This document shows positions 9,152 through 16,509 of a stretch of 64,000 nucleotides of DNA, piece by piece. The stretch's first letter is position 1, and every line of letters starts with the position of its first letter. Origin of the DNA: Crystallibacter sulfonylureivorans_A (GTDB lineage: Bacteria > Actinomycetota > Actinomycetes > Actinomycetales > Micrococcaceae); NCBI RefSeq assembly GCF_047607445.1, contig NZ_JBLKRT010000017.1:18973-82972 (forward strand), read 5' to 3'. The notes under the pieces are model-generated. The model did not search any database. It saw nothing but the letters and a program-made list of their open reading frames with translations, and was not told where the DNA came from. A program made the position numbers and the translations under genes.

Positions 9152-10881
9152 GCCACTTCCTCCACCGCGGTCTGGGAATCAACAATTTCCTGGTAGGTTT
9201 CGGAGCTTTCCAGCAGTTCCTCATGGGTGCCGCGGGCCACGATCTGCCCGTGCTCCAGCACCAGGATCTGGTCCGCCTCGATGATCGTGGCCACACGCTG
9301 GGCAACGATGATCACGGTGGCGTCCTTGGTGGTCCCCTTCAACGCAGCCCGCAGCCGGGCGTCGGTTGCCACGTCCAGCGCCGAGAACGAGTCGTCAAAG
9401 AGGTAGACCTTGGGCTTGGCCACCAGCGCCCGGGCAATGCAGAGCCGCTGGCGCTGTCCGCCTGAGACGTTGGTGCCGCCCTGGGAGATCGCCGACTCCA
9501 GTCCTTTGTCCTTGGCGCGGACGAAGCCGTCGCCCTGGGCCACGCGCAACGCCTCCCAGAGTTCCTCGTCGGTGGCGTCCGGATTGCCGAAGCGCAGGTT
9601 GTGCGCCACGGTGCCGGAGAACAGGTACGGCCGCTGCGGCACCAGGGCCACCCGGTCGGTGATGTCCGTGCGGGCCATCCGGGTGACCGGAACGCCGTCG
9701 ATCAGCACGTCGCCGCTGCCGGCATCGAACAGCCGCGGCAGCATGCTGATCAACGTGGTCTTGCCGGCGCCGGTGCTGCCAATGATCGCCGTGGTTTGAC
9801 CGGGCCGTGCGGTGAAGCTGACATCACGCAGCACCGGCACTTCAGCACCGGGATAGGCGAAGGTCACGTTGCGGAACTCGACGACTCCGGCGGGCTCGCG
9901 TGCCTTCTCCGGCTCGGCGGGTTCGTGCACGGAGGGCTCGACGTCGAGCACCTCGCCGATGCGTTCGGCGCAGACCGAGGCGCGCGGGATCATCATCGCC
10001 ATGAACGTCCCCATCATCACCGCCATCAGGATCTGCAGCAGGTACTGCAGGAAAGCGGTCAAAGCGCCCACCTGCATCTCGCCGGCGTCCACGCGCAGGC
10101 CGCCGAACCACAGCACCGCCGCCGTGGCCAGATGCAGGATCATGCCGATCGAGGGGAACATCAGCACGAACAGGTTGCCGACCGAGACCGAGACATCGGT
10201 CAGTTCACGGTTGGCCTTCTCGAAGCGCTTGGCCTCGTAGGGCTCGCGGACGAAGGCCCGGACCACGCGGATGCCGGTGATCTGCTCGCGGAGCACACCG
10301 TTGATGCCATCGATCTTCTCCTGCATGGTACGGAAGAGCGGCATCAGCTTCCAGACCAGCAGGCCCACCACAACAAACAGCAGCGGCACCGAGACCCAGA
10401 CCAGCCAGGACAGCTGCAGATCTTCGCGCAGGGCCATGATGATGCCGCCGACGCACATAATCGGGGCCATCACCATGAAGTTCAGGCCCATCAGCACCAG
10501 CATCTGCACCTGCTGCACATCGTTGGTGCCGCGCGTGATCAGGCTGGGCGCGCCAAACTGGCCCACCTCGCGGGCGGAAAACCCGGTGACCTTATGGAAG
10601 ATTCCGCGGCGCAGGTCGCGGCCCACCGCCATCGCCGCCTTGGACCCGAAGTAGACGCCGGCGATCGCGGCGGCCACCTGGACAAAGCTGACGGTCAGCA
10701 TGACGCCGCCGGTGCTCCAGATGTAGTCGGTGTCGCCGCGGGCAACGCCCTCGTCGATGATCTGGGCATTCAGGCTGGGTAGATACAGTGCCGCGATGGT
10801 CGCAATGAGCTGCAGGACCACCACAGCGGCAACGAAGGGGAGATAGGGACGGCCGTAATGGCGGATTAAACGGAGCAGCAT
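9148..10881 (-). CDS. ABC exporter half-transporter with degenerate ATPase site (ABC membrane + ATPase)
   Basis: First gene of the exporter operon, 577 residues: six transmembrane segments, then an ATPase domain. Walker A is GSTGAGKTT and the signature is an intact VSGGQRQR, but the catalytic Glu after Walker B is Asp (YLFDDSFSALD) and the switch His is Gln (VAQRVAT). These changes mark the non-hydrolysing site of heterodimeric exporters. Combined with the partner, one complete and one degenerate ATP site result. The ATG at 10881 follows a weak ribosome site. A stem-loop operator candidate lies about 65 bp upstream. Confidence 0.87.
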   Translation of the reverse strand: MLLRLIRHYGRPYLPFVAAVVVLQLIATIAALYLPSLNAQIIDEGVARGDTDYIWSTGGVMLTVSFVQVAAAIAGVYFGSKAAMAVGRDLRRGIFHKVTGFSAREVGQFGAPSLITRGTNDVQQVQMLVLMGLNFMVMAPIMCVGGIIMALREDLQLSWLVWVSVPLLFVVVGLLVWKLMPLFRTMQEKIDGINGVLREQITGIRVVRAFVREPYEAKRFEKANRELTDVSVSVGNLFVLMFPSIGMILHLATAAVLWFGGLRVDAGEMQVGALTAFLQYLLQILMAVMMGTFMAMMIPRASVCAERIGEVLDVEPSVHEPAEPEKAREPAGVVEFRNVTFAYPGAEVPVLRDVSFTARPGQTTAIIGSTGAGKTTLISMLPRLFDAGSGDVLIDGVPVTRMARTDITDRVALVPQRPYLFSGTVAHNLRFGNPDATDEELWEALRVAQGDGFVRAKDKGLESAISQGGTNVSGGQRQRLCIARALVAKPKVYLFDDSFSALDVATDARLRAALKGTTKDATVIIVAQRVATIIEADQILVLEHGQIVARGTHEELLESSETYQEIVDSQTAVEEVA

Positions 10882-10943
10882 CGGTGTGACGCAACTTTCG
10901 GGGCAAGGGTTGAGTGAGGCCAGATAGAGGCTACACCTTTTAA

Positions 10944-10965
10944 CTGATTGGCGAAAGCCAATCGG
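10944..10965. promoter_or_regulatory. Palindrome between the divergent exporter operon and putP
   Basis: GATTGGC-GAAA-GCCAATC is a perfect 7+7 inverted repeat (10946-10963) that extends by a wobble and a C-G pair. It lies 63 bp before the exporter start, in the 218-bp gap shared with putP. A regulator binding site is the simplest reading; no regulator gene is adjacent. Confidence 0.4.
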
Positions 10966-11099
10966 AGGGGTGTTTTCTTGCCAGTATTGAAACGATTTAG
11001 CCCGGAATCACGCCGCGGAAGGCCTTGTGGCTGGCGTCATATGTACGTCCGCTGGAATACTGAGTCGGAACCAAACCACTACTTGGGGAGGACCCAATC

Positions 11100-12611
11100 T
11101 TGGACGACCAGATTTTCCAGATCATCGCCATGCTGATCTACATGGCAGGAATGCTGGCTATCGGTTGGTGGGCCTATCGGCGCACCAGTGACCTCGACGA
11201 CTACATGCTGGCTGGCCGCGGCCTCAAGCCCGGCGTAGCGGCGTTGAGTGCCGGCGCCTCGGACATGTCCGGCTGGCTGCTGATGGGACTGCCGGGCGCA
11301 CTCTACGTCGGCGGCCTGTTCGAAGCGTGGATTGCGATCGGCCTGACCATCGGCGCCTGGCTCAACTGGAAGCTTGTGGCCCCGCGGCTGCGTTCCTACA
11401 CCGAAGTGTCCAACGATTCGATCACCGTCCCCAGTTTCCTGGAGAACCGACTGAAGGACCGCTCGCATCTGCTGCGGGTTGTCTCCGGCGTGATCATTTT
11501 GGTGTTCTTCACCTTCTACGTCTCCTCCGGCATGGTGGCCGGCGGTATCTTCTTCGAGTCATCGTTCGGCTCTTCCTACGAGGTCGGCATGCTGGTGGTT
11601 GCCGGCGTCACGGTGCTGTACACCATGTTCGGCGGCTTCCTCGGCGCGAGCTACACCGACGTAGCCCAAGGTCTGCTGATGTTCGCGGCCCTGCTGCTGG
11701 TGCCGATTGTCGGAGTCTTCGCCACCGGTGGCCTCGGTGCCACCATCGAGTCGATCCAGCAGGTGGACCCGAACCACCTGAGCCTGTTCACCGGCGGCGC
11801 CGTCGCCGGCATCTCGGCAGCAGCCTGGGGCCTGGGCTACTTCGGACAGCCGCACATCATCGTCCGCTTTATGGCACTGCGCACGCCCGGCGAGGCGAAG
11901 ACCGCCCGCCGGATCGGCATCGGCTGGATGCTGATGACGGTACTTGGCGCCACCGCCACCGCGCTGGTGGGCGTGGCCTACTTCCAGCAGAACCCGGGCG
12001 CCACCCTCACGGACGCCAAGTCGGCGGAATCGGTCTTCCTGGACCTGTCCCAGATCCTGTTCCACCCGTTCGTCGCAGGTTTTGTGCTGGCGGCCGTGCT
12101 GGCGGCGATCATGAGCACCGTCTCCTCGCAGCTGATCGTCTGCTCCTCGGCACTGGTGGAGGATCTGTACAAGATCTTTGCGCGCAGGCAGGCGTCGGCG
12201 CAGACCCAGGTAATGCTCGGCCGGCTGGGCGTGCTGGTGGTCTCCCTGGTGGCCGGCATCCTGGCCTGGGCGCGCAATGACACCATCCTGGGCCTGGTGG
12301 CCTTCGCCTGGGCAGGCTTCGGCGCCTCCTTCGGGCCCACCATCATCCTGTCCCTGTTCTGGCGGAAGCTCACCGTCGCCGGAGCGCTCTCCGGCATGGT
12401 TGCCGGTGCGGTGACGGTGTTCGTCTGGGGCACGTCGGCGCTCTCGGACACCATGTACGAGATTGTCCCGGGCTTCATCCTCAACGTGGTTGTCGCCGTC
12501 GTCGTCAGCCTCCTGACGCACAAGCCCGTGCCGGAAATCGAGTCAGAGTTCGAGGAAGCCGTCCGCCGGGTGCATGCGCAGGAAACCCCGCTGGCTGCCG
12601 CAGAGCGCTGA
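11100..12611 (+). CDS. putP: Sodium/proline symporter
   Basis: Sodium:solute symporter of 503 residues with about thirteen hydrophobic segments. PutP hallmarks are the N-terminal DYMLAGRGLKPGVAALSAGASDMSG (broken by positions 36-60), GYFGQPHIIVRFMA, and ISAAAWGLGY. The residues expected to bind Na+ are in the SAGASDMSGW region. The start is TTG at 11100, supported by GGGGAGGA at about 11085-11092, and no ATG in the region has as good a site. It imports proline for nutrition or osmotic balance. It is followed by a strong hairpin. Confidence 0.87.
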   Translation: MDDQIFQIIAMLIYMAGMLAIGWWAYRRTSDLDDYMLAGRGLKPGVAALSAGASDMSGWLLMGLPGALYVGGLFEAWIAIGLTIGAWLNWKLVAPRLRSYTEVSNDSITVPSFLENRLKDRSHLLRVVSGVIILVFFTFYVSSGMVAGGIFFESSFGSSYEVGMLVVAGVTVLYTMFGGFLGASYTDVAQGLLMFAALLLVPIVGVFATGGLGATIESIQQVDPNHLSLFTGGAVAGISAAAWGLGYFGQPHIIVRFMALRTPGEAKTARRIGIGWMLMTVLGATATALVGVAYFQQNPGATLTDAKSAESVFLDLSQILFHPFVAGFVLAAVLAAIMSTVSSQLIVCSSALVEDLYKIFARRQASAQTQVMLGRLGVLVVSLVAGILAWARNDTILGLVAFAWAGFGASFGPTIILSLFWRKLTVAGALSGMVAGAVTVFVWGTSALSDTMYEIVPGFILNVVVAVVVSLLTHKPVPEIESEFEEAVRRVHAQETPLAAAER

Positions 12612-12637
12612 TCCGCTTCACCCACCGCACCCACACT

Positions 12638-12683
12638 GGTGCCCTTCCCGGCGTCGGCTACTTTCGACGTCGGGAAGGGCACC
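12638..12683 (+). terminator. Terminator hairpin after putP
   Basis: Arms at 12638-12656 and 12665-12683 pair over 19 bp with a single G-T wobble and an 8-base loop. It begins 27 bp after the putP stop. Confidence 0.65.
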
Positions 12684-12854
12684 TGCCGCGCTTCGGGTGC
12701 TCTGTCGTCGACCCTTCGAGCGGGCCGCCGTCGGGACTTGGTGGCATCGGCAGTCGTCACGCGGCCGGGTGGCTGCCGTCGAAGCGGCACAGCCGGGCCG
12801 TAACTACGGTCGGGCGGGCGCGCCGCCGTTAGCGGCCTGCCTGGAAGGGCCGCG

Positions 12855-13145
12855 CTACCGGTGCTCGTACGTCAGGCAGTCGGCGTTGTCGGCGCCGGGT
12901 CCCACGTGGACCGCCGGAGCTTGGCACATGAGGTGGTCGTTGTGCGTGCATTCAGCGCGCTGGCAAGCACCAACCCCGGCCAAGACCTTGGGCAGGCCGC
13001 CGTGCGCTCCGGTGTCAATGAACGTGGCGCAGGCAGCGTGGTTTTCGCCGCCGGCAACGGTGATGGCACCGGCATTGCATTCAGAGTGATCGTTGAAAGA
13101 GCAGTTGGTAACGCTGCAGTCGGAAACGTGAGCTGTTGCGGTCAT
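12855..13145 (-). CDS. Tandem DUF1540 cysteine-rich protein
   Basis: Small protein of 96 residues made of two copies of a cysteine-rich unit, at about residues 8-50 and 57-95. Each has the pattern C-x4-C-x5-(H)-x2-C then a hydrophobic strand and a later C near a Thr/Tyr. This matches DUF1540, a probable metal-binding module of unknown function. The ATG at 13145 is chosen because GGAGG lies 8 bp upstream; longer frames have no ribosome site and would run into the ligM promoter region. It is divergent from ligM, but no functional link is clear. Confidence 0.75.
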   Translation of the reverse strand: MTATAHVSDCSVTNCSFNDHSECNAGAITVAGGENHAACATFIDTGAHGGLPKVLAGVGACQRAECTHNDHLMCQAPAVHVGPGADNADCLTYEHR

Positions 13146-13295
13146 GGCGGTTCCTCCATGCTTCTGTCGCTCGAATGGGCACCCTGGCTGGGCTGGCCCT
13201 GAATCCACGTTAGGCCTGTGAGACGCAATCAAAAAGGCAGATTTTCGTTCCCTATTTCCCCGCCGGCGGATTTTCCCCGGACGAAAACCGTCGAC

Positions 13296-13315
13296 ATATC
13301 TACCTCCATAGATAT
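13296..13315. promoter_or_regulatory. Predicted VanR (PadR-type) operator upstream of ligM
   Basis: ATATCTA-CCTCCA-TAGATAT is a perfect 7+7 palindrome with a 6-base spacer, 69 bp before the ligM ATG. The inner 15-mer TATCTACCTCCATAG recurs with one mismatch upstream of the solute-binding protein gene at 23912-24907, and related palindromes lie between vanA and vanR. Binding by VanR is inferred. Confidence 0.6.
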
Positions 13316-13336
13316 AGAGTCGAGGTGTCTTGGGAT

Positions 13337-13352
13337 TGTGCACTGCATCACA
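13337..13352. promoter_or_regulatory. GlxR/CRP-like site upstream of ligM
   Basis: TGTG-CACTGCAT-CACA fits the TGTG-N8-CACA pattern of CRP and actinobacterial GlxR sites, inside a 7+7 palindrome (GATTGTG/CACAATC, 13334-13355). It lies between the VanR-like palindrome and the ligM ribosome site, so it may act as a roadblock or mark a downstream promoter. No regulator gene for it is in the window. Confidence 0.4.
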
Positions 13353-13383
13353 ATCAAGCCGCCATCGAGGAGGACAAGTACCC

Positions 13384-14790
13384 ATGAGCGCAAAGAACCT
13401 CCAGGAAGTCCTGGACCAATCCGGCAATACCGTCAACCTGCTGCGTAACTCGCAGCTCGGCGCCTACATCTACCCGGTCGTCGCGCCGGAATTCACCAAC
13501 TGGCGCAGCGAACAGCGAGCTTGGCGTGAGTCCGCGGTGCTGTTCGACCAGTCGCACCACATGGACAACCTGTTCATCAAGGGCAAGGACGCCCTGAAGC
13601 TGATTTCGGATACCGCCATCAACTCGGTAGCCAACTTCCCGGTCAACAAGGCCAAGCAGTACGTTCCCACCACGCCGGCCGGACACGTGATCGGCGACGG
13701 CATCCTCTTCCACGAAGCCGAGGGCGAGTACGTTTACGTGGGCCGCTCCCCTGCCGCCAACTGGCTGATCTACCACGGTGAAACCGGCGGCTACGATGTG
13801 GACATCGAAGTGGACCGCCGGTCCCCGTCGCGCCCCATGGGCCAGCCGGTGAAGCGCAAGTACTGGCGCTTCCAGATCCAGGGCCCGAACGCCTGGAAAA
13901 TCATCGAGAAGGTCAACGGCGGCCCGGTGGAGCAGCTGAAGTTCTTCAACATGGACCACATGCAGGTGGCCGGCCGCCAGGTCCACACCTTGCGCCACGG
14001 CATGGCCGGCGCGCCGGGCCTGGAGATCTGGGGCCCCTACGAGACCTACGATCAGGTCCGCGACACGATCCTGGAAGCGGGCCAAGAGTTCGACATGCTC
14101 GCCGTCGGCTCCCGCGCTTACCCGTCCAACACGCTGGAATCCGGCTGGATCCCGTCGCCGCTGCCGGCCATTTACACCGGCGAGGAACTGCGCTCCTACC
14201 GCGAATGGCTCGGCGCCGACAGCTACGAAGCCGTCAACGCGGTGGCGGGAAGCTTTGTCTCCGACAAGATCGAGGACTACTACCTGAACCCGTGGGAGCT
14301 GGGCTACGGCCACATGGTGAAATTTGACCACGATTTCATTGGCCGCGAAGCCCTCGAGAAGATCGACCCGGCAACGCAGCGCAAAAAGGTCACGCTCGAA
14401 TGGAACGCCGACGACGTGGCCAAGATCTTCGCCTCGCTTTTCGATGCCGACGGCACGTCGTACAAGTACTTCGACCTGCCGCTGGCCAACTATGGCTCGT
14501 CGAACTATGACGCCGTGCTCGACGCCGCCGGCGAGACGATCGGCCTTTCCATGTTCACCGGCTACTCCGCGAACGAGAAGAAGGCGCTGTCCCTGGCCAC
14601 CGTGGACGCGGATGTTCCGGAGGGCACCGAAGTCACCGTGGTGTGGGGCGAGCCCGACGGCGGGTCCCGCAAGACCACGGTGGAGCCGCACCAGCAGCTG
14701 AACGTGCGCGCCATCGTCAGCCCGGTACCGTACTCCTCGGCGGTCCGGCAGGACTACCCGGGCGGCTGGCGCTCCGGCAAAAAGGCCTGA
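13384..14790 (+). CDS. ligM: Tetrahydrofolate-dependent vanillate/3-O-methylgallate O-demethylase, GcvT/LigM family
   Basis: Aminomethyltransferase-fold protein of 468 residues that should move the aryl O-methyl group of vanillate to tetrahydrofolate, giving protocatechuate and 5-methyl-THF. It is close in length to Sphingobium LigM (471 residues, from memory). Family segments include WRSEQRAWRESAVLFDQSHH near residue 40-59, GDGILF, YVYVGRSPAANWL, and GSRAYPSNTLESGWIPSP; Tyr246 sits where I recall LigM's proposed catalytic Tyr247. The C-terminal barrel contains KVTLEWNADDV. The ATG at 13384 follows GAGGAGGAC. A downstream metF gene supports the C1 role. DesA-type syringate demethylase is an alternative. 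Confidence 0.85.
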   Translation: MSAKNLQEVLDQSGNTVNLLRNSQLGAYIYPVVAPEFTNWRSEQRAWRESAVLFDQSHHMDNLFIKGKDALKLISDTAINSVANFPVNKAKQYVPTTPAGHVIGDGILFHEAEGEYVYVGRSPAANWLIYHGETGGYDVDIEVDRRSPSRPMGQPVKRKYWRFQIQGPNAWKIIEKVNGGPVEQLKFFNMDHMQVAGRQVHTLRHGMAGAPGLEIWGPYETYDQVRDTILEAGQEFDMLAVGSRAYPSNTLESGWIPSPLPAIYTGEELRSYREWLGADSYEAVNAVAGSFVSDKIEDYYLNPWELGYGHMVKFDHDFIGREALEKIDPATQRKKVTLEWNADDVAKIFASLFDADGTSYKYFDLPLANYGSSNYDAVLDAAGETIGLSMFTGYSANEKKALSLATVDADVPEGTEVTVVWGEPDGGSRKTTVEPHQQLNVRAIVSPVPYSSAVRQDYPGGWRSGKKA

Positions 14791-14823
14791 TGACCGGCTG
14801 CTCCTAAGGAGCACGACGGCGAA

Positions 14824-14859
14824 CGGCGGGGAGGATCTCCGAAGGCATCCTCCCCGCCG
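14824..14859 (+). terminator. Terminator hairpin after ligM
   Basis: Perfect 13-bp arms (14824-14836 and 14847-14859) with a 10-base loop, starting 34 bp after the ligM stop and shared with the convergent small gene that follows. Confidence 0.65.
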
Positions 14860-14919
14860 CTTCAGTCAATCGACTGGTTGTTGGCCGCCGTCACTGTGAA
14901 CGCTGGCCCACCGAGCCTG

Positions 14920-15219
14920 TTAGTCGCCATCCTCCGGCAGGACCGTCTCCTCGACGTACCGCTCGCCCGTCTCTGTTTCGCGGACGCTGTAGTGCTGTTC
15001 CATATGCTCAATGGCGGCGGCGTCCTCGGGGCCGGGCGCCTTGACCGGGTCATCGATGGCGGTGCGGTCGGCATCGCCGTAGACGTTGGCCAGACCCTGC
15101 TTGGCGTCCGGGGGTAATTCACCCGGCGCCAGCAGCTCTTCGTCCCGGGACGTTTCGCCCGCGGTCTCGTCCCGGTCCTTCCGGTCGTAGCGGTCCGGAT
15201 TGTTGATTTGCTCGCTCAT
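14920..15219 (-). CDS. Small acidic hydrophilic protein, function unknown
   Basis: Protein of 99 residues with no membrane segment, very rich in Asp and Glu and with few hydrophobic residues, so likely disordered for much of its length. A short helical segment (DAAAIEHMEQHYSV) lies near residues 66-79. The ATG at 15219 is preceded by GGGAGGAG, which supports real translation. I do not recognise the family. It lies between ligM and metF but in the opposite direction to ligM. Confidence 0.7.
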   Translation of the reverse strand: MSEQINNPDRYDRKDRDETAGETSRDEELLAPGELPPDAKQGLANVYGDADRTAIDDPVKAPGPEDAAAIEHMEQHYSVRETETGERYVEETVLPEDGD

Positions 15220-15335
15220 GGAACTCCTCCCGTCAGGCGCCCGTGCGCCGTATCTTCACCTAATCACACAGCAGTCGCGTGCAACAGGGCCGCCAGGCGT
15301 CCTTCGCCGTATCCCGGAGCCTCCGCAGGCGCCCG

Positions 15336-15435
15336 TTCGCTCCCACCTATCAAGAGCCGGGCAAACCAATCGCCCTAGTCAGAGCGGGGTAAGCGTTTTG
15401 AAACGTGGGAGGTTACTCCTATAGGTGGGAGCGAA
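15336..15435. repeat. 100-bp element bounded by perfect 15-bp inverted repeats
   Basis: The arm at 15336-15350 (TTCGCTCCCACCTAT) is exactly complementary to 15421-15435, with 70 bp between. It sits in the 262-bp gap between the small acidic protein gene and metF. The short length, terminal inverted repeats and lack of a gene are MITE-like, but I see no target-site duplication. A structured RNA or a widely spaced operator pair are alternatives. Confidence 0.5.
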
Positions 15436-15481
15436 GGCCCCCTGCCACCGGCCGGCGAAGACTCCGCACCGGCAGGCCCCG

Positions 15482-16348
15482 CTACCGTCCGCCGCGGAAG
15501 TCCGTGACCCACTCCGCGGTGGCCTTCATTCCGCCGAAAGTGTAGAAGTGCAGCTTCACCGTGCCGTGCACGGCCGGATCGTAGCGGCGGGCGAGTTCCT
15601 CCAGGAACTTGTCCGGTCCGGCGGTGCCCAGCAGGTTGGTCAGTGAGAACCCGTACTTGTGCACGATTCCAGCCGAAGAGGCCACGCCGAAACGCTTGGC
15701 ATAGTTCAGCAGCCGCTTGACCCCAGCCGGGCCCGGGACGCCAATCCGCACCGGTGCATTGATTCCCCGGCGACGGACCTCGGCCAGCCACTCGAGCACC
15801 GGGTCGACGTCGAATCCGAACTGGGTGATGATGACCGACTCCAGGTTTTGCTGCTGCAATTCGGCATATTTGTTCTCCAGGGCCTGCCACAGCACGTCGT
15901 CGGAAATATCGGGGTGGCCCTCCGGGTAACCGCTGATCCCCACCCGGCGAATGCCGTACTTGGCGAGCAAGCCGGTGCGGATGACTTCCAACGAGTCCGG
16001 ATAGGGCCCCATCGGCTCGGCCGGATCCCCGCCCACCACAAAAACATCCGCCGGCACTGCGTCCGCGGACAAGGCCTGCAGGAAATCCTCCAATTCCGCC
16101 TGCGACGCCAACCGGCGGGCGGAAACGTGCGGCACCGGCACGAACCCGAGCCGCTTCACTGCGGCTGCCGCGGAAACCCGCATCGGCAGGTCCTCGTTCC
16201 CCAGGAAGGTCACGTTGATCAGCGTGCCGGGAGGAATCGCGCCGGCCGCATCTTCCAGCGCGGGAACGTCCTTGCCCGTCATCTCCAGTGAGAAGTCATC
16301 GAGCAGCGCGCGGGCAGCGTCTGACGAAGCGTGTTTCGGGTCGGCCAT
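15482..16348 (-). CDS. metF: Methylenetetrahydrofolate reductase family protein
   Basis: TIM-barrel flavoenzyme of 288 residues that interconverts 5-methyl- and 5,10-methylene-THF. Typical features are INVTFLGNEDLP near residue 45, PHVSARRLASQAELEDFL, VFVVGGDPAEP, VGISGYPEGHPDI and ITQFGFDVDPVLEW, followed by IGVPGPA. The usual MetF has about 300 residues. Together with the LigM homologue it would return methyl groups from vanillate to the C1 pool, a pairing known in Sphingobium. The ATG at 16348 follows GGAAGGAC; an upstream in-frame start lacks a site. A weak VanR-like motif lies 70 bp upstream. Confidence 0.85.
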   Translation of the reverse strand: MADPKHASSDAARALLDDFSLEMTGKDVPALEDAAGAIPPGTLINVTFLGNEDLPMRVSAAAAVKRLGFVPVPHVSARRLASQAELEDFLQALSADAVPADVFVVGGDPAEPMGPYPDSLEVIRTGLLAKYGIRRVGISGYPEGHPDISDDVLWQALENKYAELQQQNLESVIITQFGFDVDPVLEWLAEVRRRGINAPVRIGVPGPAGVKRLLNYAKRFGVASSAGIVHKYGFSLTNLLGTAGPDKFLEELARRYDPAVHGTVKLHFYTFGGMKATAEWVTDFRGGR

Positions 16349-16418
16349 GGTGTCAGTCCTTCCACATGTGGCGCCGATCACTCCCGACCGGCCTGCTGCG
16401 AGTCTAGCCGCAAAAGCA

Positions 16419-16430
16419 CTACGGACATAG
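16419..16430 (-). promoter_or_regulatory. Possible weak VanR-like half operator upstream of metF
   Basis: CTACGGACATAG shares CTAC-N3-CATAG with the motifs upstream of ligM (CTACCTCCATAG) and of the solute-binding protein gene (CTACGTCCATAG). It is 71 bp before the metF start. It is not palindromic, so support is modest. Confidence 0.3.
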
Positions 16431-16439
16431 AGGGTTGCG

Positions 16440-16463
16440 AGTGATTTGCTTTTCTCAATCACT
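16440..16463. promoter_or_regulatory. Palindrome between divergent metF and MFS genes, PhdR-like
   Basis: AGTGATT-N10-AATCACT is a perfect 7+7 inverted repeat 47 bp before the MFS start. On the reverse strand it reads TGATTGAGAAAAGCAAATCA, close to the phdR palindrome TGATTGAAAAAGTCAATCA apart from one inserted base and nearby changes. A MarR-type operator is plausible. Confidence 0.4.
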
Positions 16464-16509
16464 GGGCGGATACTATTGAGGCCTTCCCTTCTAACTCCAG
16501 GAAACCATC

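Noticed and set aside
7100..9196. A long open frame of about 698 codons on the plus strand opposite the ABC exporter
   Set aside because: It is antisense to a gene with intact ABC motifs, is rich in His, Gln, Arg and Gly, and shows no domain. Such frames are common opposite high-GC genes.
15336..15435. Insertion sequence
   Set aside because: Only 100 bp long and without any transposase frame; kept as an unclassified inverted-repeat element.
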